In this document: positions 16,740 through 26,837 of the stretch, piece after piece
Layout: each line of letters begins with the position of its first letter
Position numbering within the stretch: position 1 is the first letter of the stretch
DNA from: Lachnospiraceae bacterium
GTDB taxonomy: Bacteria > Bacillota > Clostridia > Lachnospirales > Lachnospiraceae
Assembly (NCBI GenBank): GCA_017553505.1
Contig: JAFZLD010000015.1
Coordinates: 62,001-126,000 of the forward strand
DNA length: 64,000 nucleotides
Direction of reading: 5' to 3'
Notes under the pieces: model-generated
Told to the model about the DNA's origin: nothing
Database searches by the model: none
Seen by the model: the letters and a program-made list of their open reading frames with translations, nothing else
Made by a program: the position numbers and the translations under genes

Positions 16740-17429
16740 ATGAGACTTATAATGGTACGACACGGCGAGCCCAATTACGTGGACGACTGTCTTACGGAAA
16801 CGGGTAAGAAGCAGGCGGAGGCTGCGGCGGAGAGGCTGATGCTTGAGCCGATTGATGAGATTTATTCTTCGCCCAACGGAAGAGCGCATAATACGGCGGA
16901 ATATACGGCCAAGGCGCAGGGGCTTCCGATTACGACCCTTGATTATATGCATGAGATATCGTGGGGCGGAGAAGGCATTCCGATTGACGGACATTTGTGG
17001 TCGTTAAGCGACCTTATGATTAATGAAGAGGATTTTGACTTCGTGCATGATGACTGGCGCGAGCATCCGTATTTCAAGGGCAACATAGCCACTAAAGACT
17101 ACGACCACGTGACTAAAGAATTCGACGCCTTCATGAAGAAGCAGGGATACATCCATGAGGGTTCGCGTTTTCTTTGTACGACAGATGAGCGTAAGAATGT
17201 GGCGGTGTTCAGTCACGGCGGCTCCGGTGCGTGTGTGCTTTCAAGCCTGCTAAATCTGCCTTTTCCTTACACGCTTGTTATGCTTCCGTATGATTATACA
17301 TCCATAATTGTGCTGGATTTTCCTGTGGAAAAAGGAAAGTATGTGCATCCGAGAATTGAGCTTTTCAACGATACGCTTCATACGAGAGACCTTTCGGGCG
17401 GGCTTAAGTTCCAGCAAAAGTCTGAGTGA
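16740..17429 (+). CDS. Histidine phosphatase (phosphoglycerate-mutase-like)
   Basis: 229 aa. Catalytic MVRHGEPNY at the N-terminus (RHG), IYSSPNGRAHNTAEY for the second Arg region, and FSHGGSGACVLS with the second His. This is branch 1 of the histidine phosphatase superfamily. True mutases are longer and more conserved, so a phosphatase is more likely. Substrate unknown. Confidence 0.88.
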   Translation: MRLIMVRHGEPNYVDDCLTETGKKQAEAAAERLMLEPIDEIYSSPNGRAHNTAEYTAKAQGLPITTLDYMHEISWGGEGIPIDGHLWSLSDLMINEEDFDFVHDDWREHPYFKGNIATKDYDHVTKEFDAFMKKQGYIHEGSRFLCTTDERKNVAVFSHGGSGACVLSSLLNLPFPYTLVMLPYDYTSIIVLDFPVEKGKYVHPRIELFNDTLHTRDLSGGLKFQQKSE

Positions 17430-17542
17430 CAATTACATATAAGATTAATTAAAAGACTCCTTTTTTCGGTAATTGTGTTAATTATTTGTCAAATTGCTCT
17501 AAAGACGGGGCAAGACCCACAAACTTTTGGAAGTATTTCTAA

Positions 17543-17571
17543 TTGACCGGCAATTGGCGCAACTGTATATT
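17543..17571 (+). promoter_or_regulatory. Promoter for phosphoketolase gene
   Basis: TTGACC (17543-17548), 17-nt spacer, TATATT (17566-17571), 80 nt before the start codon. The rest of 17430-17650 has recurring GTGTTAA words but no gene. Confidence 0.7.
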
Positions 17572-17650
17572 TATAACGTTGTGTTAACTTGCTTGTGTTA
17601 TGTGTTAAGAGACGTAGTTTGGCACAACGGAATATGAAAGGAGTTTTTTT

Positions 17651-20038
17651 ATGTACGAATCATCAAATTCAATTCCCGAAAAAGGTCCGATTACCGATGA
17701 ACTTCTTAATCGTATGGACAGATGGTTCAGAGCTGCCAATTATTTGTCAGCCGGACAGTTGTACCTTCTCGAGAATCCCCTTCTTAGAAAGCCCTTGACC
17801 ATCGATATGGTTAAAAAGAAAATCGTAGGTCACTGGGGAACGGTTCCCGGACAGAACTTCGTATTTGTTCATTTGAACCGTGCAATCAAGCGTTATGACT
17901 TGGATCTTATTTTACTTTCCGGTCCCGGACACGGCGGAAATTTCTATATTGCCAACGACTATCTCGATGGCACATATTCCGAGATTTATCCCAACATTTC
18001 TGAGGATGAAGCCGGTATGCAGAGACTCTTTAAGCAGTTCTCTTTCCCCGGTGGTATGCCTTCACACTGCGCACCCGAGACACCCGGTTCCATTAACGAG
18101 GGTGGTGAGCTTGGTTACGGCGTAGCTCATGCTTTCGGTGCAGTATTCGATAACCCTGATTTAATCGCTGCTGTTACAGTAGGTGACGGTGAGGCTGAGA
18201 CAGGCCCCCTTGCTACTTCATGGCAGTCTAACAAGTTCTTAAATCCTATTACCGACGGTGCAGTACTTCCTATCCTTCACTTGAACGGTTATAAGATTGC
18301 GAACCCTACACTTTTCGCACGCATGAGCCACGAAGAAATCGTTGACTTCTTCCACGGTTGCGGTTGGGAGCCTTACTTTGTAGAAGGTGACGATCCCATG
18401 ACCATGCACAAGCTCATGGCTGAGACTATGGATACCGTAATCGAGAAGATTAAGGACATCCAGGCACACGCTCGTACCACAGGCGATGCTACCCGTCCCG
18501 TATGGCCTATGATCGTTCTTCGTACTCCCAAGGGATGGACAGGTCCCAAGTATGTAGACGGACAGAGAATCGAAGGCAACTACCTTGCTCACCAGGTACC
18601 CATTTCCATGGCTAAGCCCGAAGAGCATTTAAGAATTCTTGAAGAGTGGTTACGCTCTTACAAGCCCGAGGAACTCTTTGATGAGAACGGCCGTGCTTTT
18701 GCCGACATTAAAGACCTTGCTCCCAAGGGAAATGCACGTATCGGTGCTAACCCTCACGGCAACGGCGGACTTCTTCTTCGCGACTTAAGACTTCCCGACT
18801 TCCGCGACTATGCGTTTGATACTCAGGGTCACGGCGAGAGAGAAGGTCAGGATATGATCGAGCTCGGTAAGTTCGTACGCGACGTCTTCAAGCTTAACAA
18901 AGATGCCAAGAACTTCCGTATTTTCGGACCCGACGAGACCAACTCCAACAGACTTAACGCAGTATTCGAAGTTGAAAACAGAGACTGGAACGCTGCTCAC
19001 CTTGATACAGACGATAACCTTGCAGTTGACGGACGTGTTATGGACTCCATGCTTTCCGAGCACATGTGCGAAGGTTGGTTAGAGGGTTACCTTCTTACCG
19101 GTCGTCACGGTTTCTTTGCTACATACGAAGCATTCGCACGTATCATCGACTCCATGGCAGCTCAGCACGCTAAGTGGCTTAAGGTTTGCAACCAGCTTCC
19201 CTGGAGAGAAGAAATCGCTTCGCTTAACTTAATCATGGCTTCCACCGTATGGCAGCAGGATCACAACGGATTCACTCACCAGGATCCCGGTTTCATGGAC
19301 CACATCGCCAATAAGAAGGCAGACGTAGTACGCCTCTACCTTCCTCCGGATGCCAACTGCTTGCTTTCTACATTCGACCACTGCATACGTTCACGTAACT
19401 ATGTAAACGTCATTGTAGCTTCCAAGCATCCCAGACCCCAGTGGTTATCAATGCCCGAAGCTGTTAAGCATTGTACTCAGGGTATCGGTATCTGGGATTG
19501 GGCATCTAACGACCAGGGTAAGGATCCCGACATCGTATTTGCCTGCGCAGGTGAGACACCTACTCTTGAAGCTCTCGCAGCTGTATCTATCCTTAAGAGC
19601 GAGCTTCCCGAGATCAAGATTCGTTTCATCAACGTAGTAGACCTTTTCAAGCTTCAGCCTTCTACCGAGCATCCTCACGGACTCACAGATGCTGAATACG
19701 ATATACTCTTTACCCAGAATCGCCCTGTAATCTTTGCATTCCACGGCTATTCATCATTGGTACACGAGTTAACCTACAGACGTCACAACAACCGTCTCAT
19801 GCACGTTCGCGGCTACAAAGAAGAAGGTACCATCACCACACCTTTCGATGTACGCGTACAGAACAACGTAGACCGTTTCCACCTTGTTCAGGATGCTATC
19901 AAGTATCTTCCTCAGCTTGGAAACCGTGGCGCTTACCTCTACCAGAAGATGAGCGACAAGCTTGTTGAGCACACTCAGTACATTCACCAGTACGGTGAAG
20001 ACCTTCCTGAAGTAGCAGGTTGGAAGTGGGAGAAATAA
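17651..20038 (+). CDS. xfp: Xylulose-5-phosphate/fructose-6-phosphate phosphoketolase
   Basis: 795 aa, full length for the family. It is a ThDP enzyme splitting xylulose-5-P (and usually fructose-6-P) with phosphate into acetyl-phosphate and glyceraldehyde-3-P (or erythrose-4-P). Seen: the XFP N-terminal signature [31 protein letters not shown] (ThDP-binding GDGE), [14 protein letters not shown] in the Pyr domain, [13 protein letters not shown] and a conserved C-terminal domain. Codon use is strongly biased, which suggests high expression. Pentoses released by the xylan locus in this window are the obvious carbon source. Own promoter and terminator. Confidence 0.97.
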   Translation: MYESSNSIPEKGPITDELLNRMDRWFRAANYLSAGQLYLLENPLLRKPLTIDMVKKKIVGHWGTVPGQNFVFVHLNRAIKRYDLDLILLSGPGHGGNFYIANDYLDGTYSEIYPNISEDEAGMQRLFKQFSFPGGMPSHCAPETPGSINEGGELGYGVAHAFGAVFDNPDLIAAVTVGDGEAETGPLATSWQSNKFLNPITDGAVLPILHLNGYKIANPTLFARMSHEEIVDFFHGCGWEPYFVEGDDPMTMHKLMAETMDTVIEKIKDIQAHARTTGDATRPVWPMIVLRTPKGWTGPKYVDGQRIEGNYLAHQVPISMAKPEEHLRILEEWLRSYKPEELFDENGRAFADIKDLAPKGNARIGANPHGNGGLLLRDLRLPDFRDYAFDTQGHGEREGQDMIELGKFVRDVFKLNKDAKNFRIFGPDETNSNRLNAVFEVENRDWNAAHLDTDDNLAVDGRVMDSMLSEHMCEGWLEGYLLTGRHGFFATYEAFARIIDSMAAQHAKWLKVCNQLPWREEIASLNLIMASTVWQQDHNGFTHQDPGFMDHIANKKADVVRLYLPPDANCLLSTFDHCIRSRNYVNVIVASKHPRPQWLSMPEAVKHCTQGIGIWDWASNDQGKDPDIVFACAGETPTLEALAAVSILKSELPEIKIRFINVVDLFKLQPSTEHPHGLTDAEYDILFTQNRPVIFAFHGYSSLVHELTYRRHNNRLMHVRGYKEEGTITTPFDVRVQNNVDRFHLVQDAIKYLPQLGNRGAYLYQKMSDKLVEHTQYIHQYGEDLPEVAGWKWEK

Positions 20039-20063
20039 TTCCCCGCAACACACAGTAACAAAG

Positions 20064-20102
20064 AACCCCTGCGGAGTCGCATAGACTTCACAGGGGTTTT
20101 AT
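20064..20102. terminator. Terminator between convergent xfp and kinase genes
   Basis: Arms AACCCCTGCGGAGT and ACTTCACAGGGGTT (12 of 14 paired) with T-run on + side; flanking A residues may also serve the minus-strand gene. Confidence 0.85.
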
Positions 20103-20136
20103 GTTGTCTTTTTTTGACCGGCCAAAGAAACCGTTT

Positions 20137-22359
20137 CTACATCAACGTAACTTTCTCGGGAGGCAGATACTTAATGAGCATAGCCTCCAATTCATCGCTC
20201 TTAATAGGCTTTGAAAGATAATCGCTGAAGCCTATCTGACGGTACTCAACGTCGGCGCCGCTTAACGCGTTGGCGGTAAGCACGATAATAGGAGTGTCGG
20301 TGTTAAGACCGCTTACCGAAATCTCTCTGAAGGTCTCAATACCGTCGGGCGAAGGCATGCGGTGGTCTAGGAAGATGCAGTCATATTTCTTTTCATCACA
20401 CATCTTAATAGCCTGCGCGCCGCCCGTAGCCTTATCAACCTTAACAAGTGTACGCTTAAGAAGTGCCTCCACAACCTTTAAGTTAACCTGCACGTCGTCC
20501 ACCACAAGAATGTTGGCGGTGGGGGCGCGGAAGCTTTCCTGATACTTAGGGCCATTGACTTCGTGCTTCTCCTCAAACGGCCCGAGAGGAGTTTTGTCGA
20601 CGATGGTCTGCGGCAGGCTGACGTTGAAGGCGGTACCTTTACCCGGTTCACTGGATACAAGAATGTGACCTTGCATGAGTTCCACAAGTTCCTTGGTAAT
20701 TGTAAGTCCCAAGCCGGTGCCTTGAATGGTGGCATTCTGCCCTTCGTTGACGCGCTTGAAGGAGTCAAATATGTGAGAAAGATCGTGCTCCGAAATACCG
20801 ATGCCGGTGTCGGAGATTTCAACCTTTAACTCAAGCGTCTTATGCGAAAGAAAATTGCATGCCACATTGACTGTAACGCCACCCTCTTTAGTGTACTTTA
20901 TAGCGTTTGAAATTATGTTGGAAAGTACCTGGCGGAGTCGCTTTTCGTCGCCGTAGAGCACCGAAGGCATCTCGGAATCGCAGGTAATCTTGATATACAG
21001 GTCCTTCTCGGCCGCAAGCTGCTCGAAGTACTGTTTGATATCGTTTAGGAGCTTGTGAGGATTGTACTCAACCGGCACAAGTTCCATCTTGTTGGCTTCA
21101 ATCTTGGAAAAGTCGAGAATATCGTTTATAAGGCTTAAAAGGATTGCGCCCGACTGCTTAATCTCCTCGGCATATCCGCGGATTTCCGGATCCTGCTCAG
21201 AGCGAAGAATCATCTCATTAAGACCGAGTACCGAGTTAAGCGGCGTGCGGATTTCGTGAGACATATTGGCAAGAAATGCACTCTTGGCGCGGTTTGCGTT
21301 GTCGGCATTGTTCTTGGCCTCGTTGATGGTGGCAAGATAATAGATTTCCTCGGTTGTATCCTGAATCAGGAAGTAGGAGCCTATTACACGGTTGTTTTTA
21401 TCAGTCAGTTTATTGAACTTAATCTTGTAGTGCTCGGTCTTGGCAATGCCGTCGCGGATAGCGTTCTTGATGTATGGAATCTCGCCGAAGGTTTCGCCGG
21501 TTAAAATGATTTCTTTGATTACCGACGATACGGGCTCGCAAGCAAAATTGTAAGTCTCTTCATCGATATTGAAACGCTTCTTGGCAAAAGCATTGGCATA
21601 GATACAGGAATCGTTTATATCAAAAAGAATAAGTCCTTCCTTGATATCATCAAGCGCGCGCCCCAGAGAAACGTTCATAAGGCTTCGCGGCACGAACACC
21701 GTAATGGAGCCGTACACAAGCGCACCCGCCACAGCGTAGAAAACAACCGAAATATCCAGCACAAGCGAGAGAGCCATATATAAAAGATTCAGAAATACGA
21801 CCACCAGTAGACAGGACAGAATAATGCTGTACTTAACACGGTACAAGCTGTAACTCTTTACAATTCTGTATACGATAAACACAAGCGCCGCGAGCATTAC
21901 CAGGTAGTCCAGAGCCAGGTGCGCGTAATAAAACGGCCTGAAGCCGGTAAGAAAATAGGACACACCCGAAGAATCCACATCCTCATAGATGTAGAAATGA
22001 TGTCCGAATGCGAAATTCAAATAAATGGAAACAGTGTCGATAAGCATCAGGAACACAATAAGTCCCGATGTCTTCTTAAGAATATCGTCATGCTCGGTAT
22101 AGAGCAGGCAGAAGCCGTACAGGAAATACAACAACCAGTCAATGGTCGAAAAATATGCACAGTAAGCGACAGATGCCATGAGGGTATTATAAGAAAGGGC
22201 AACGAAAATATTAGCCACAACCGCAATAGACCCCATCATAAGTGCCCTTTTAAGCCACTTGGCATACTCGTTCTTTACGCTGTCAAGCGCATACAGCGTA
22301 AAGAACATTATTATAACGGCCAAAAAATCTACCATTACATATATCGCTTTTGTATACAT
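20137..22359 (-). CDS. 7TM hybrid histidine kinase with receiver domain
   Basis: 740 aa. The N-terminal ~230 residues hold about seven hydrophobic segments (histidine-kinase 7TM type). A PAS-like segment follows (~240-350, GRALDDIKEGLILFDINDS), then HisKA with H-box SHEIRTPLNSVLGL, and HATPase_c with N-box IISNAIKYTKEGG, DTGIGIS and GTGLGLTI. A C-terminal REC domain contains IFLDHRMPSP (phospho-Asp) and conserved Thr/Lys (VLTANAL, YLSKPIK). No partner output regulator is adjacent, so signal passes by phosphorelay to an unlinked protein. Transcribed opposite to its neighbours. Confidence 0.92.
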   Translation of the reverse strand: MYTKAIYVMVDFLAVIIMFFTLYALDSVKNEYAKWLKRALMMGSIAVVANIFVALSYNTLMASVAYCAYFSTIDWLLYFLYGFCLLYTEHDDILKKTSGLIVFLMLIDTVSIYLNFAFGHHFYIYEDVDSSGVSYFLTGFRPFYYAHLALDYLVMLAALVFIVYRIVKSYSLYRVKYSIILSCLLVVVFLNLLYMALSLVLDISVVFYAVAGALVYGSITVFVPRSLMNVSLGRALDDIKEGLILFDINDSCIYANAFAKKRFNIDEETYNFACEPVSSVIKEIILTGETFGEIPYIKNAIRDGIAKTEHYKIKFNKLTDKNNRVIGSYFLIQDTTEEIYYLATINEAKNNADNANRAKSAFLANMSHEIRTPLNSVLGLNEMILRSEQDPEIRGYAEEIKQSGAILLSLINDILDFSKIEANKMELVPVEYNPHKLLNDIKQYFEQLAAEKDLYIKITCDSEMPSVLYGDEKRLRQVLSNIISNAIKYTKEGGVTVNVACNFLSHKTLELKVEISDTGIGISEHDLSHIFDSFKRVNEGQNATIQGTGLGLTITKELVELMQGHILVSSEPGKGTAFNVSLPQTIVDKTPLGPFEEKHEVNGPKYQESFRAPTANILVVDDVQVNLKVVEALLKRTLVKVDKATGGAQAIKMCDEKKYDCIFLDHRMPSPDGIETFREISVSGLNTDTPIIVLTANALSGADVEYRQIGFSDYLSKPIKSDELEAMLIKYLPPEKVTLM

Positions 22360-22536
22360 TACTTTACCCCTTGTTAAGGAAAATGTTGCAAAAGAATAAA
22401 CTTTCGCAAAAACTATTGTAACCCAAAACTATTAACAAATAAGCGAATCTACAGACATTGTACCAAATTCTGCGGATATTTTAAATTACATTGGCAAAGA
22501 TTACTTTATCTTAAAAACTTCCTAAGAATAAAAAAC

Positions 22537-22565
22537 TTTTCAATATGCCTCCCAAGTGGTATTAT
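22537..22565 (+). promoter_or_regulatory. Candidate promoter for glmS
   Basis: TTTTCA (22537-22542), 17-nt spacer, TATTAT (22560-22565). The leader to the start codon is only ~30 nt and there is no room for a glmS ribozyme. Confidence 0.55.
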
Positions 22566-22600
22566 TTTTCTTGCATATCAACACACACAAGGAGATTTTT

Positions 22601-24469
22601 ATGTGCGGAATTGTAGGTTATATTGGCGATAAACAGGCTTCACATGTATTGCTTGAAGGCCTTTCTAAGCTTGAATACAGAGGTTACGACTCTGCGGGAA
22701 TTGCCGTAAGAGACGGTGACAAGCCTGCCGAGGTTGTTAAGACTATCGGAAAGATTAAGAATCTTATAGATACTACAGATAACGGTAACGCTATTGTGGG
22801 TAATTGCGGTATCGGACATACCAGATGGGCTACCCACGGAGCACCCAGCCGTGTCAATGCGCATCCTCATGTATCCGGTAATTGTACCAATTCGGGCTCC
22901 GGTCTTGTAGAGTCTGAAGTTGTGGGCGTTCACAACGGTATTATCGAGAACTATCAGGAATTAAAGAGTAAGCTTGAGCATCACGGTTATCAGTTCTATT
23001 CACAGACAGATACCGAAGTGCTTATTAAGCTTGTTGATTATTATTACAAGAAATACAAGGTAGGCCCTATCGATGCTCTTGCCAAGACCATAGTGCGTGT
23101 ACGTGGTTCTTACGCCCTTGCGGTTATGTTTAAGAATCACCCCGGCAAGATTTTCGTGGCGAGAAAAGACTCTCCCATGATTATCGGTCTTAACGACAAG
23201 GAAGCATTCCTTGCATCGGACGTACCCGCTATCCTTAACTACACCAGAAACGTTTATTATATCGGCAACCTCGAGATGGCTGAGCTTTCCGCAGGTTCCG
23301 TTAACTTTTACAATCTCGACGGCGACATGATTGAGAAGGAGCTTACTGAGATAAGCTGGGATGCCGAAGCTGCGCAGAAAGGCGGCTACGAGCATTTCAT
23401 GATGAAGGAAATTCACGAGCAGCCCACAGTTGTAAGCGATACCCTTCACAAGTATGTTGACGAGGATACCAAGAAGATTAACCTTTCCGAGGTAGGCCTT
23501 ACCGCTGAAGATATTAAGAGTTTCTCCGAAGTTTACTTCGTAGCCTGCGGCTCAGCATGGCACGTAGGCATGCAGGCCAAGTACATCTTCGAAGACCTTG
23601 CGGACATTCCCGTAAGAGTTGAACTTGCTTCCGAGTTCAGATATTCAAAGGCTAAGGTAAGGCAGGACGCCCTCGTTATCATCATTTCACAGTCGGGCGA
23701 GACTGCGGATTCTTTGGCTGCATTAAGAATATCCAAGGAGCGCGGCATCAAGACCCTTGCAATCGTTAACGTTGTGGGAAGCTCCATCGCAAGAGAAGCC
23801 GACTATGTAATGTACACCGTTGCCGGTCCCGAGATTTCCGTTGCAACTACCAAGGCATACAGCTGCCAGCTTGTGTGCGCGGATTTGCTTGCACTTGAAT
23901 TTGCAGTAGAGAGAGGTACTTTGACCTCTTATGAGACATATATTGACGAGCTCTTCACCATTCCCGAGAAGATTAACAAGATTCTTGATGACAAGGAACG
24001 CATTCAGTGGTTTGCGTCCAAGTACGCCAATGCCAAGGACGTTTTCTTTATCGGAAGAGGCGTTGACTATTCGATCTGCCTTGAAGGCTCCCTTAAGATG
24101 AAGGAAATCAGCTACATCCACTCCGAGGCTTATGCCGCAGGCGAGCTTAAGCACGGTACGATTTCCCTTATCGAGGACGGAACCCTTGTAATCGGTGTTC
24201 TTACCCAGAGCGACATCTATGAGAAGACCTTAAGCAACATGATGGAATGTAAGTCGAGAGGCGCCTTCTTAATGGGCGTCACCGCTTACGGCAAGTACGA
24301 TGTTGAAGACAGCGTTAACTTCTCTGTATATGTACCGAAGGTCGATGAGCACTTTATCGGAAGCCTTGCGATTATTCCGCTTCAGCTTCTTGGCTACTAC
24401 ATCAGTGTTTCCAAGGGTCTCGACGTTGATAAGCCCAGAAACCTTGCCAAGAGTGTTACGGTAGAATAA
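22601..24469 (+). CDS. glmS: Glutamine--fructose-6-phosphate aminotransferase (isomerizing)
   Basis: 622 aa. It makes glucosamine-6-P from fructose-6-P and glutamine for cell-wall precursors. ATG 22601 (AAGGAG upstream) is required because it exposes the catalytic Cys2 (MCGIVGYIG). Glutaminase domain 1-~240 with HTRWATHG; two SIS domains with SQSGETADSLAALR and TTKAYSCQ; C-terminal DKPRNLAKSVTVE is diagnostic. Single-gene unit. Confidence 0.97.
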   Translation: MCGIVGYIGDKQASHVLLEGLSKLEYRGYDSAGIAVRDGDKPAEVVKTIGKIKNLIDTTDNGNAIVGNCGIGHTRWATHGAPSRVNAHPHVSGNCTNSGSGLVESEVVGVHNGIIENYQELKSKLEHHGYQFYSQTDTEVLIKLVDYYYKKYKVGPIDALAKTIVRVRGSYALAVMFKNHPGKIFVARKDSPMIIGLNDKEAFLASDVPAILNYTRNVYYIGNLEMAELSAGSVNFYNLDGDMIEKELTEISWDAEAAQKGGYEHFMMKEIHEQPTVVSDTLHKYVDEDTKKINLSEVGLTAEDIKSFSEVYFVACGSAWHVGMQAKYIFEDLADIPVRVELASEFRYSKAKVRQDALVIIISQSGETADSLAALRISKERGIKTLAIVNVVGSSIAREADYVMYTVAGPEISVATTKAYSCQLVCADLLALEFAVERGTLTSYETYIDELFTIPEKINKILDDKERIQWFASKYANAKDVFFIGRGVDYSICLEGSLKMKEISYIHSEAYAAGELKHGTISLIEDGTLVIGVLTQSDIYEKTLSNMMECKSRGAFLMGVTAYGKYDVEDSVNFSVYVPKVDEHFIGSLAIIPLQLLGYYISVSKGLDVDKPRNLAKSVTVE

Positions 24470-24562
24470 TTTGGGTATTGACTTTATACAATTGAATATG
24501 GTATAGTACATCTAGTTTAGCGGTTTAAAGTGATAAAATCGCACGCTACGAAGGGACTAATC

Positions 24563-24679
24563 ATGAAAGGTTTAAAGCAGGTTAAGTATTATTACTACTT
24601 TACCAAGGCTTGTGTCTTTACAAGCTTTTATTATTATGCTTTTTACCGTAACAAATCAGTGTGTCCCGTAGGAGCGTAA
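24563..24679 (+). CDS. Tyr/Phe-rich leader peptide of the aromatic operon
   Basis: 38 codons from ATG 24563, preceded by GAAGGGA. The peptide begins MKGLKQVK, then YYYYF at residues 9-13, and has SFYYYAFY at 21-28. In total it carries 8 Tyr and 4 Phe and no Trp. It ends at TAA 24677-24679, just before a terminator hairpin (24699-24728) that precedes pheA. This is the classic layout of ribosome-mediated attenuation. Stalling on scarce Tyr/Phe codons would favour transcription of pheA-aroA-tyrA-aroF. The alternative antiterminator pairing was not resolved by eye. Confidence 0.85.
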   Translation: MKGLKQVKYYYYFTKACVFTSFYYYAFYRNKSVCPVGA

Positions 24680-24698
24680 GTACGTATTAGGTATTTGA

Positions 24699-24728
24699 GC
24701 GTCGTTCCTTTCGGGAACGGCGCTTTTT
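24699..24728 (+). terminator. Attenuator terminator before pheA
   Basis: Arms GCGTCGTTCC (24699-24708) and GGAACGGCGC (24714-24723), one G-U, followed by TTTTT. It lies 19 nt after the leader-peptide stop. Confidence 0.9.
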
Positions 24729-24754
24729 GTATGTATACCGACAGAGGACAAAGA

Positions 24755-25609
24755 ATGAGCAGTGAATCAACCAAGACAATTAAAGCATCATACAGCGGCA
24801 TAGAAGGTTCTTTTGCCCACATTGCGACGACTAAGATTGCGCCGGATGCAGAGTACCTTCACTTTAAGAATTTCAAGGATGCCTACGAAGCAACTGTAAG
24901 CGGCAAGAGCGATTTGACGGTGCTTCCCATTGAGAACAGTATGGCCGGTGAGGTCGGACAGGTAATGGATATGCTTTTTACGGGACCGCTAATGGTTGAC
25001 GGCATATACGAGCTTCCGGTAACACACTGTCTGCTGGGCGTAAAGGGCAGCAAGCTTGAAGGCATCAAGCAGGTTATCAGCCATCCGCAGGCGCTTGAGC
25101 AGTGCGAGAAGTTTATAGAAGCTAACAAGCTTTTGAAGACGAGTTTCGAGAATACAGCCAGGGCGGCTCGCGAAGTTGCGAACCTTAAAGACAAGTCGGT
25201 AGCGGCCATAGCGAGCGTCGATACGGCGAAACTCTATGGACTTAAAGTGCTTAAGAAAGCTATCAATGACAGCAAGGACAACACCACACGCTTCGCGGTT
25301 CTTAAGAGAAAAGAAGACGTGACACCCGACAGACCCGATCATGACTCGTTCATTCTTCTTTTTACGGTTAAGCACGAAGCGGGCGCTCTTGCGAGAGCAA
25401 TCGGCGTACTTGCGGTGTTTGGATACAACATGAGAGTGATAAGAAGCCGCTCTCTTAAAAAGAAAAACTGGCAGTACTATTTCTACACCGAAATCGAGGG
25501 CAAGGCAGATACCAAGAATGCCGAGAAGATGCTTAAGATTTTAAAGGGCGAATGTAAGAGCGTGAAGGTGCTCGGTACTTACAAGCCCGGATGCGTATTG
25601 AATCAGTGA
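24755..25609 (+). CDS. pheA: Prephenate dehydratase
   Basis: 284 aa from ATG 24755 (AGAGGAC upstream; an in-frame ATG at 24731 lies in the attenuator U-tract). It converts prephenate to phenylpyruvate. Motifs: YSGIEGSFAH, LPIENSMAGEVGQVMD and the catalytic NTTRFAVL (T-R-F). The C-terminal ~80 residues form an ACT-like domain (EAGALARAIGVLAVFGYNMRVIRSRS). The usual Phe-binding ESRP is replaced by RSRS, so feedback inhibition may be altered. There is no chorismate mutase domain. First gene of a four-gene operon. Confidence 0.93.
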   Translation: MSSESTKTIKASYSGIEGSFAHIATTKIAPDAEYLHFKNFKDAYEATVSGKSDLTVLPIENSMAGEVGQVMDMLFTGPLMVDGIYELPVTHCLLGVKGSKLEGIKQVISHPQALEQCEKFIEANKLLKTSFENTARAAREVANLKDKSVAAIASVDTAKLYGLKVLKKAINDSKDNTTRFAVLKRKEDVTPDRPDHDSFILLFTVKHEAGALARAIGVLAVFGYNMRVIRSRSLKKKNWQYYFYTEIEGKADTKNAEKMLKILKGECKSVKVLGTYKPGCVLNQ

Positions 25610-25621
25610 CGGGAGACTATA

Positions 25622-26836
25622 GTGAAAGTAAGGATTGAGCGGTCGAAAGCCGCGGGTACCATAAGTGCACCTCCCTCTAAGAGCATGGCTCACAGAGATA
25701 TAATTGCGGCTGCGCTGGCTGACGGTACTTCGAAGGTTACAAATGTGGCTTACTCGGAAGATATTAAGGCTACCATAGATTGCGTTAGAGAGCTGGGAGC
25801 CGAGGTTAAGGCAGACGAGGACAGCGTGACGGTCAGAGGCGCGTTCCCTTTTGACGAGACCGGCAGAGAGCGGAAGTTTATGTGTCGCGAGAGCGGCAGT
25901 ACGCTTCGCTTCATGATGGGCATTGCACTGGGCCTTGGCGGAAGAAATTCTTTTTACGGAAGCGCCAAGCTCATGACGAGGCCGCTTGGTATCTACGAAG
26001 ATATCTGCAAGGCAAACGGTATAGTGTTTAACCGGTTCGATGACAGAATAGAGACGGAGGGCAAACTTTCTTCCGGAGTGTACAAGATTCCCGGGGATGT
26101 GAGCAGCCAGTTCATTACGGGGCTTTTGTTCGTGCTTCCGCTTCTTAAGGGCGACAGCGTGATATTGCTGCTTCCGCCGGTTGAGAGCAGATCGTATATC
26201 AACCTGACGGTTAAGGCACTGAAGGATTTCGGTGTGGATATTGTCTGGCAGGATGACAACACGTTGTTCGTTAAAGGCGACAGCGCGTATATGTCACGCG
26301 ATATCAGGGTTGAAGGCGATTATTCTAATGCGGCGTTCCTTGATGCATTTAACCTCTTAAGTGGCGACGTGAAGGTTACCGGACTTGCCGCAGACAGTCT
26401 TCAGGGCGACAGAGTATACGAAGCATATTATGAAGAAGTGTTACGCGGGCATGCCACATTAGACTTGTCGGACTGCCCCGATCTGGCACCGGTACTGATG
26501 TCGCTTGCGGCTGCACTTCACGGAGCAAGATTCACCGGTACAAGACGATTAAAGGTCAAAGAAAGCGACCGCGGCGAGGCGATGGCTTCGGAACTTTTGA
26601 AGCTTGGCATCAAGACCGACTTATATGACAATGAGATAGAAGTTCACAGTGGCGCGCTGCAGGAGCCGACAGAGCCGATTGACGGTCACAATGACCACAG
26701 AATCGTAATGGCAATGAGCCTTCTTCTTACGCTTACGGGCGGCGAGATTGAGGGAGCCGAGGCAGTGGCGAAGAGCTATCCGAATTACTTTGAAGATATA
26801 GAAAAGCTTGGAATAAATGTAAAGAAGGAATGTTGA
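25622..26836 (+). CDS. aroA: 3-phosphoshikimate 1-carboxyvinyltransferase (EPSP synthase)
   Basis: 404 aa from GTG 25622, 12 nt after pheA. It transfers enolpyruvate from PEP to shikimate-3-P. Motifs: APPSKSMAHR (phosphate/PEP site), RESGSTLRFMM (usually GNSGTTLR/GNAGTAMR), DVSSQFITGLLF and DHRIVMAMSL. Slightly shorter than typical 420-430 aa members, at loops only. Operon with pheA, tyrA and aroF. Confidence 0.94.
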   Translation: MKVRIERSKAAGTISAPPSKSMAHRDIIAAALADGTSKVTNVAYSEDIKATIDCVRELGAEVKADEDSVTVRGAFPFDETGRERKFMCRESGSTLRFMMGIALGLGGRNSFYGSAKLMTRPLGIYEDICKANGIVFNRFDDRIETEGKLSSGVYKIPGDVSSQFITGLLFVLPLLKGDSVILLLPPVESRSYINLTVKALKDFGVDIVWQDDNTLFVKGDSAYMSRDIRVEGDYSNAAFLDAFNLLSGDVKVTGLAADSLQGDRVYEAYYEEVLRGHATLDLSDCPDLAPVLMSLAAALHGARFTGTRRLKVKESDRGEAMASELLKLGIKTDLYDNEIEVHSGALQEPTEPIDGHNDHRIVMAMSLLLTLTGGEIEGAEAVAKSYPNYFEDIEKLGINVKKEC

Positions 26837-26837
26837 A

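Noticed and set aside
22380-22600. glmS ribozyme
   Set aside because: The leader before glmS lacks the ribozyme core and the likely transcript leader is only ~30 nt.
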